A DNA stretch of 64,000 bases, from contig NZ_LT607412.1 of NCBI RefSeq assembly GCF_900091455.1, positions 1,550,001 through 1,614,000 on the forward strand, written 5' to 3'. This document shows, in pieces, positions 61,501 through 64,000 of the stretch. The first letter of the stretch is position 1. Every line of letters starts with the position of its first letter. The notes under the pieces were generated by a model that had not been told where the DNA came from, made no database searches, and saw only the letters and a list, made by a program, of their open reading frames with translations. The DNA comes from Micromonospora coriariae (lineage in GTDB: Bacteria > Actinomycetota > Actinomycetes > Mycobacteriales > Micromonosporaceae). The position numbers and the translations under genes are program-made.

Positions 61501-63002
61501 CAGGTTTCCTCCGTCATTATCTGGTCGACGACTCTTGCGGTCTCTTCCCAATTGGCGTCGAACGGAGGGGATGACTTCAGCATCCTCGTGATCCGCTCCC
61601 AGCTGAGCCCGCGCTGCAGCAGCGAGGCGACCGTACTCCGAGTGATCTCGCTCAGCTCTTCGACGCTGACCGAAGCGGCGTTGACTCGGTCGGGTGCCTC
61701 ACTCATATCGTGCAGGAGGCTGTCCACTGGCAGGGTCCGCGAGAACACGTTCAGGACAGTCAGGAGCTGGGTGCGGCGGTCGGCGGGGAGATCCGCGAGC
61801 ATCGACTGGATCAGAGGGTGCTCGGAGTTGATCTGATAGCGGATCCCGGTGCGAGTGTGAATTCGTTGCCATGTCGGAATCTCTGCCAGCGCAGCTTTCC
61901 GGACTCCCCGATGTGTGTAGATTCTTTTCGATGTCGCGACAATCGCCTCGATCAGAGTCTTGAGGCGTCGTCGCACGTAGTCCGGCGGCTCTGCACTGGC
62001 CTTCAAGACGTTGATCTTCCAAGATTCGTCCAGTGAACTCGGAATATCGAGTAGGACCCTGGTCAGCTTGGTCCTCTCAGTTTGCTTCGCGATACCGAAC
62101 CAGGTCCCCCACATGATCAGGCGACGAGCCCGGTAGAGGTAGAACCCCTGGTTCTTGATGAATCCATCCCGTCCACCTAGGCGCTCCCACGCGTCTTGGT
62201 CCACGTTGCTGTGATGTGGGAGGGTGAAGGGCTGCATCGTTACGGCGCCGGCTTTGGTCCAAATTTTCTCCACGGGTCCGGCGATGGTCGCGGCGTACTT
62301 GCGGGCGAAAGGATCGAACGCAGCGAGCTCTCGGCTGTTGACTGAGATTCGTATGGTGCGATGACCGCCCTCGCGCTCCAAAAATCGGTGAAAGACCATC
62401 TCTAGATGACATGCCGCCTCGGAGACGCGCCTTGCAAATGTTCGAGAGTCGTTTCCATCGTCAGTTCCGCTGACAATGCGGTCCAAGTTCTGCCAGACCA
62501 CCAGCGTGCCTGTCTCGCCGACACGGTCGGACCAGGGGACTTCGGTGGCTGGGGGCCGGCTGACGTACCACTCGTCTCGGCGGCTGACCTCGTCCAGGTC
62601 CCACCGGGCGGTACTGATGACCTCCGACTGCTTTGTCAGCACCGTCATCCGTCGGCACTGGGAAAACGATGCAGTCTTCATGCCCATGCCGAATCGTCCT
62701 AGGTCGTCGGGCTGGCGTCCTTCGGAGGGGCTGGTGCTCGCGAGGCGCATCGCCAGGTGCAGTTGCTCAGCGCCCATGCCGTACCCGTCGTCCAAAATCC
62801 CGATGGCGGAGTCGGATCCATCGAACTTGGCGAAGATTTCGACACGCGTTGCGTCGGCAGATACGGAGTTGTCGACGATGTCGGCAAGGGCGGTCTCCAA
62901 GCTGTAGCCAAAATCGCGCAGGCTCTCTACCAGGCTTGCCGCGCTCGGACGCGCCTCGAACCCGAAGTTCCCGGCGTCCGACGGAACGTTTCCGTCTAGC
63001 AA
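61500..63002 (-). CDS. MORC/MutL-like GHKL ATPase
   Basis: A 500-residue protein with the GHKL ATPase motifs: DIVDNSVSA (N-box, 41-49), DDGYGMG (71-77) and LGRFGMGMKTAS (101-112). An S5-like domain follows (RKYAATIAGPVEKIW, FIKNQGFYLYRARRLIMWG), as in bacterial MORC homologues. The rest is helical. The start is a TTG at 63002 behind GAGGGGG; no better start exists before the conserved FEARPSAASLVESLRDFGYSLETALADIVDN. It is first in the operon and probably clamps DNA in an ATP-dependent way. Confidence 0.88.
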   Translation of the reverse strand: MLDGNVPSDAGNFGFEARPSAASLVESLRDFGYSLETALADIVDNSVSADATRVEIFAKFDGSDSAIGILDDGYGMGAEQLHLAMRLASTSPSEGRQPDDLGRFGMGMKTASFSQCRRMTVLTKQSEVISTARWDLDEVSRRDEWYVSRPPATEVPWSDRVGETGTLVVWQNLDRIVSGTDDGNDSRTFARRVSEAACHLEMVFHRFLEREGGHRTIRISVNSRELAAFDPFARKYAATIAGPVEKIWTKAGAVTMQPFTLPHHSNVDQDAWERLGGRDGFIKNQGFYLYRARRLIMWGTWFGIAKQTERTKLTRVLLDIPSSLDESWKINVLKASAEPPDYVRRRLKTLIEAIVATSKRIYTHRGVRKAALAEIPTWQRIHTRTGIRYQINSEHPLIQSMLADLPADRRTQLLTVLNVFSRTLPVDSLLHDMSEAPDRVNAASVSVEELSEITRSTVASLLQRGLSWERITRMLKSSPPFDANWEETARVVDQIMTEET

Positions 63003-63249
63003 GCTTCCCCCTCGTGTCCCTGAACCACCCCACGTGCCACCTATGATGATCTTCAGGGTGGTTGTTGCAGTCCACTGTTCAGGTACGTTGTCCTAGACGA
63101 GTAGTTCCGACTGCCGGTTAGTGGTCGAACGGTCAGTGGTCGAAGGCGATCAGGGATTGGGTGGCCTGGGTCGGCGCCGGGCGCGTGGAGGCGGTCGCCG
63201 CCGCGGCGCTCCCCCAGCCGGGATTCCTGCTGGACTGTCCCGGATCGGC

Positions 63250-63560
63250 CAGGGCCACGAGGGGGTCTGGGGCCCTGACCAGCTCGGACGGCTTGTCGTC
63301 CGCGGCGGACAACCGGCCGATGCGTAGCTCGGCCGCCGTGCGGCCAGGCGGTCGACCAGGTCGTCGACCTGCTCGTTGGTCTGCGCGATGATGATCAGCC
63401 ACTCGCCGGCGGCGGCCAGATCGAGGGCGGCGCGCACCACCAGGGTCGCGCCGGCCCCAGGCGGCGAGTCGACCACCATCCCACGGTGTTCACCGGAGAG
63501 TAGATCGGCCAGCACGGCCTTGATCACCCGTCCCGCCTCGACCGCGGGCGGTCTTCCAGC
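63250..63560 (-). pseudogene. Degenerate N-terminal copy of the SF1 helicase
   Basis: Minus-strand sequence resembles the first 100 codons of the helicase at 43304-44626: VIKAVLADLLSGEHRGMVVDSPPGAG..TLVVRAALDLAAAGEWLIIIAQTNEQVDDLVDRLA. The Walker A Lys-Ser is lost through a 3-nt deletion (GAGKST becomes GAGAT), and a frameshift near 63340 moves the continuation (LRIGRLSAADDKPSELV) to another frame. The rest of the gene is missing. Confidence 0.75.
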
Positions 63561-63590
63561 CCGGCAAGCATCGGTCCCACCTCCCCACAA

Positions 63591-63885
63591 AGGCGTCCCC
63601 GGACACTACCGGCGAAATTCCTGCTAGCGGGACCCCCGATCTCTTTCCGGCAAGCTGGACCAGGGCCTTCGCACTCAGGACTGGACCAACGATGTTGCCT
63701 GGAGCGACAACCTCCTCTGAATTGGCAGCACGGAGAGGCTCAACCCTGTGAGCTGCAGCACTGGCACGATGACGGCTCGCAAACGAGGAGTCACCCCCCT
63801 GCCTCTGAAGGCTGCATTCCATCGACGGAAGCGGCAACTGTCCGGAATCTGACAGCGCTAGGGTTGTCCGACACGAGTGATAGGG
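63591..63885. other. Intergenic, no gene seen
   Basis: About 300 bp between the helicase remnant and the last, incomplete gene. Open frames on both strands are short and unconvincing. The right end holds the presumed promoter of the partial gene. Confidence 0.4.
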
Positions 63886-64000
63886 ATGACGCGTGCAGCA
63901 AACATGGTCGCTGCGACGGAGCGTGGGGGCGTGACGATGACCAGCGGCTCTGGGGAGTCGGCCGCTCGTCGGCCAGCTCCGTTGAGTGAAGCGGTCTCCA
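63886..64000 (+). CDS. Start of an unidentified gene, partial
   Basis: An open frame from ATG 63886 (MTRAANMVAATERGGVTMTSGSGE...) runs to the window end. An internal ATG at 63937 is also possible. The 38 residues available are Ser/Ala/Arg-rich with no recognised motif. It is divergent from the MORC/Z1 operon, where related systems often carry a DNA methyltransferase, but nothing in these codons shows that. Confidence 0.35.
   Translation, partial: MTRAANMVAATERGGVTMTSGSGESAARRPAPLSEAVS

Noticed and set aside
1..64000. tRNA, rRNA, riboswitch or CRISPR features
   Set aside because: No cloverleaf, rRNA block, conserved riboswitch core or spaced direct repeats were recognised by eye; a covariance-model search would be needed to exclude small RNAs.

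Overview
The window is very GC-rich actinobacterial DNA. GTG starts, ATGA/GTGA stop-start overlaps and the protein families present (MmyB-type and winged-helix regulators, DrrAB-type exporters, NarL-type two-component systems, DUF1697, DUF4180, DUF1062) suggest a Micromonospora-like member of the Micromonosporaceae. That placement is inference; no rRNA, tRNA or CRISPR array was found. At least eight genes lack a Shine-Dalgarno sequence and have a TANNNT box 6-7 nt before the start codon, so leaderless transcription looks common.

Left part (1-36,400): chromosomal housekeeping and accessory genes. A secreted-protein end and a small CRND-motif gene are followed by an archaeal-type ATPase (844-2268) with an elaborate palindromic upstream region. 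Two mirrored two-component/ABC-transporter pairs follow: response regulator/kinase 2368-4322 with exporter 4456-6146, and exporter 8533-11753 with kinase/regulator 11922-13756. Then come a metallo-beta-lactamase-fold protein, a class A beta-lactamase-like serine hydrolase divergent from a LysR regulator, aldo/keto reductases, an SDR, a GNAT, an FMN reductase and a DrrAB exporter. A MarR regulator has its operator in the divergent promoter with an NTF2-like gene. A 1125-residue AAA regulator, an HTH/DUF4180 pair, a DUF1062 protein and a secreted protein of three tandem 88-residue repeats complete this part.

Right part (36,949-64,000): largely a defence or DNA-processing island. (i) A HelD-like helicase sits behind an inverted repeat and a possible leaderless 14-codon leader peptide. 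(ii) Three nuclease-like genes follow (39471-43165); the third ends in an alkyltransferase-like (MGMT/ATL) DNA-binding domain whose acceptor cysteine and arginine finger are both replaced. (iii) A six-gene divergent module occupies 43304-51037: coiled-coil protein, Cas4/RecB-type Fe-S nuclease, a 504-residue protein ending in a probable beta-barrel, and a UPF1/Dna2-type SF1 helicase, opposite a Rad50-like zinc-hook ATPase and a small helical protein. The nuclease, barrel and helicase genes are in the domain order of eukaryotic Dna2, so this looks like a split Dna2 plus Rad50-like end-processing machine; I do not recognise it as a named system. (iv) A four-gene operon holds a GIY-YIG protein, a DivIVA-like protein, a small acidic protein and a second CRND-motif protein, divergent from an XRE-TPR regulator and a flavoprotein. 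(v) After a broken IS30 element lies a MORC-like GHKL ATPase / Z1 / PD-(D/E)XK / AIPR operon (55726-63002), the gene set previously linked to restriction-modification. No methyltransferase is inside the window. A degenerate copy of the island's SF1 helicase lies just upstream of this operon, and the window ends in the first codons of a further gene.
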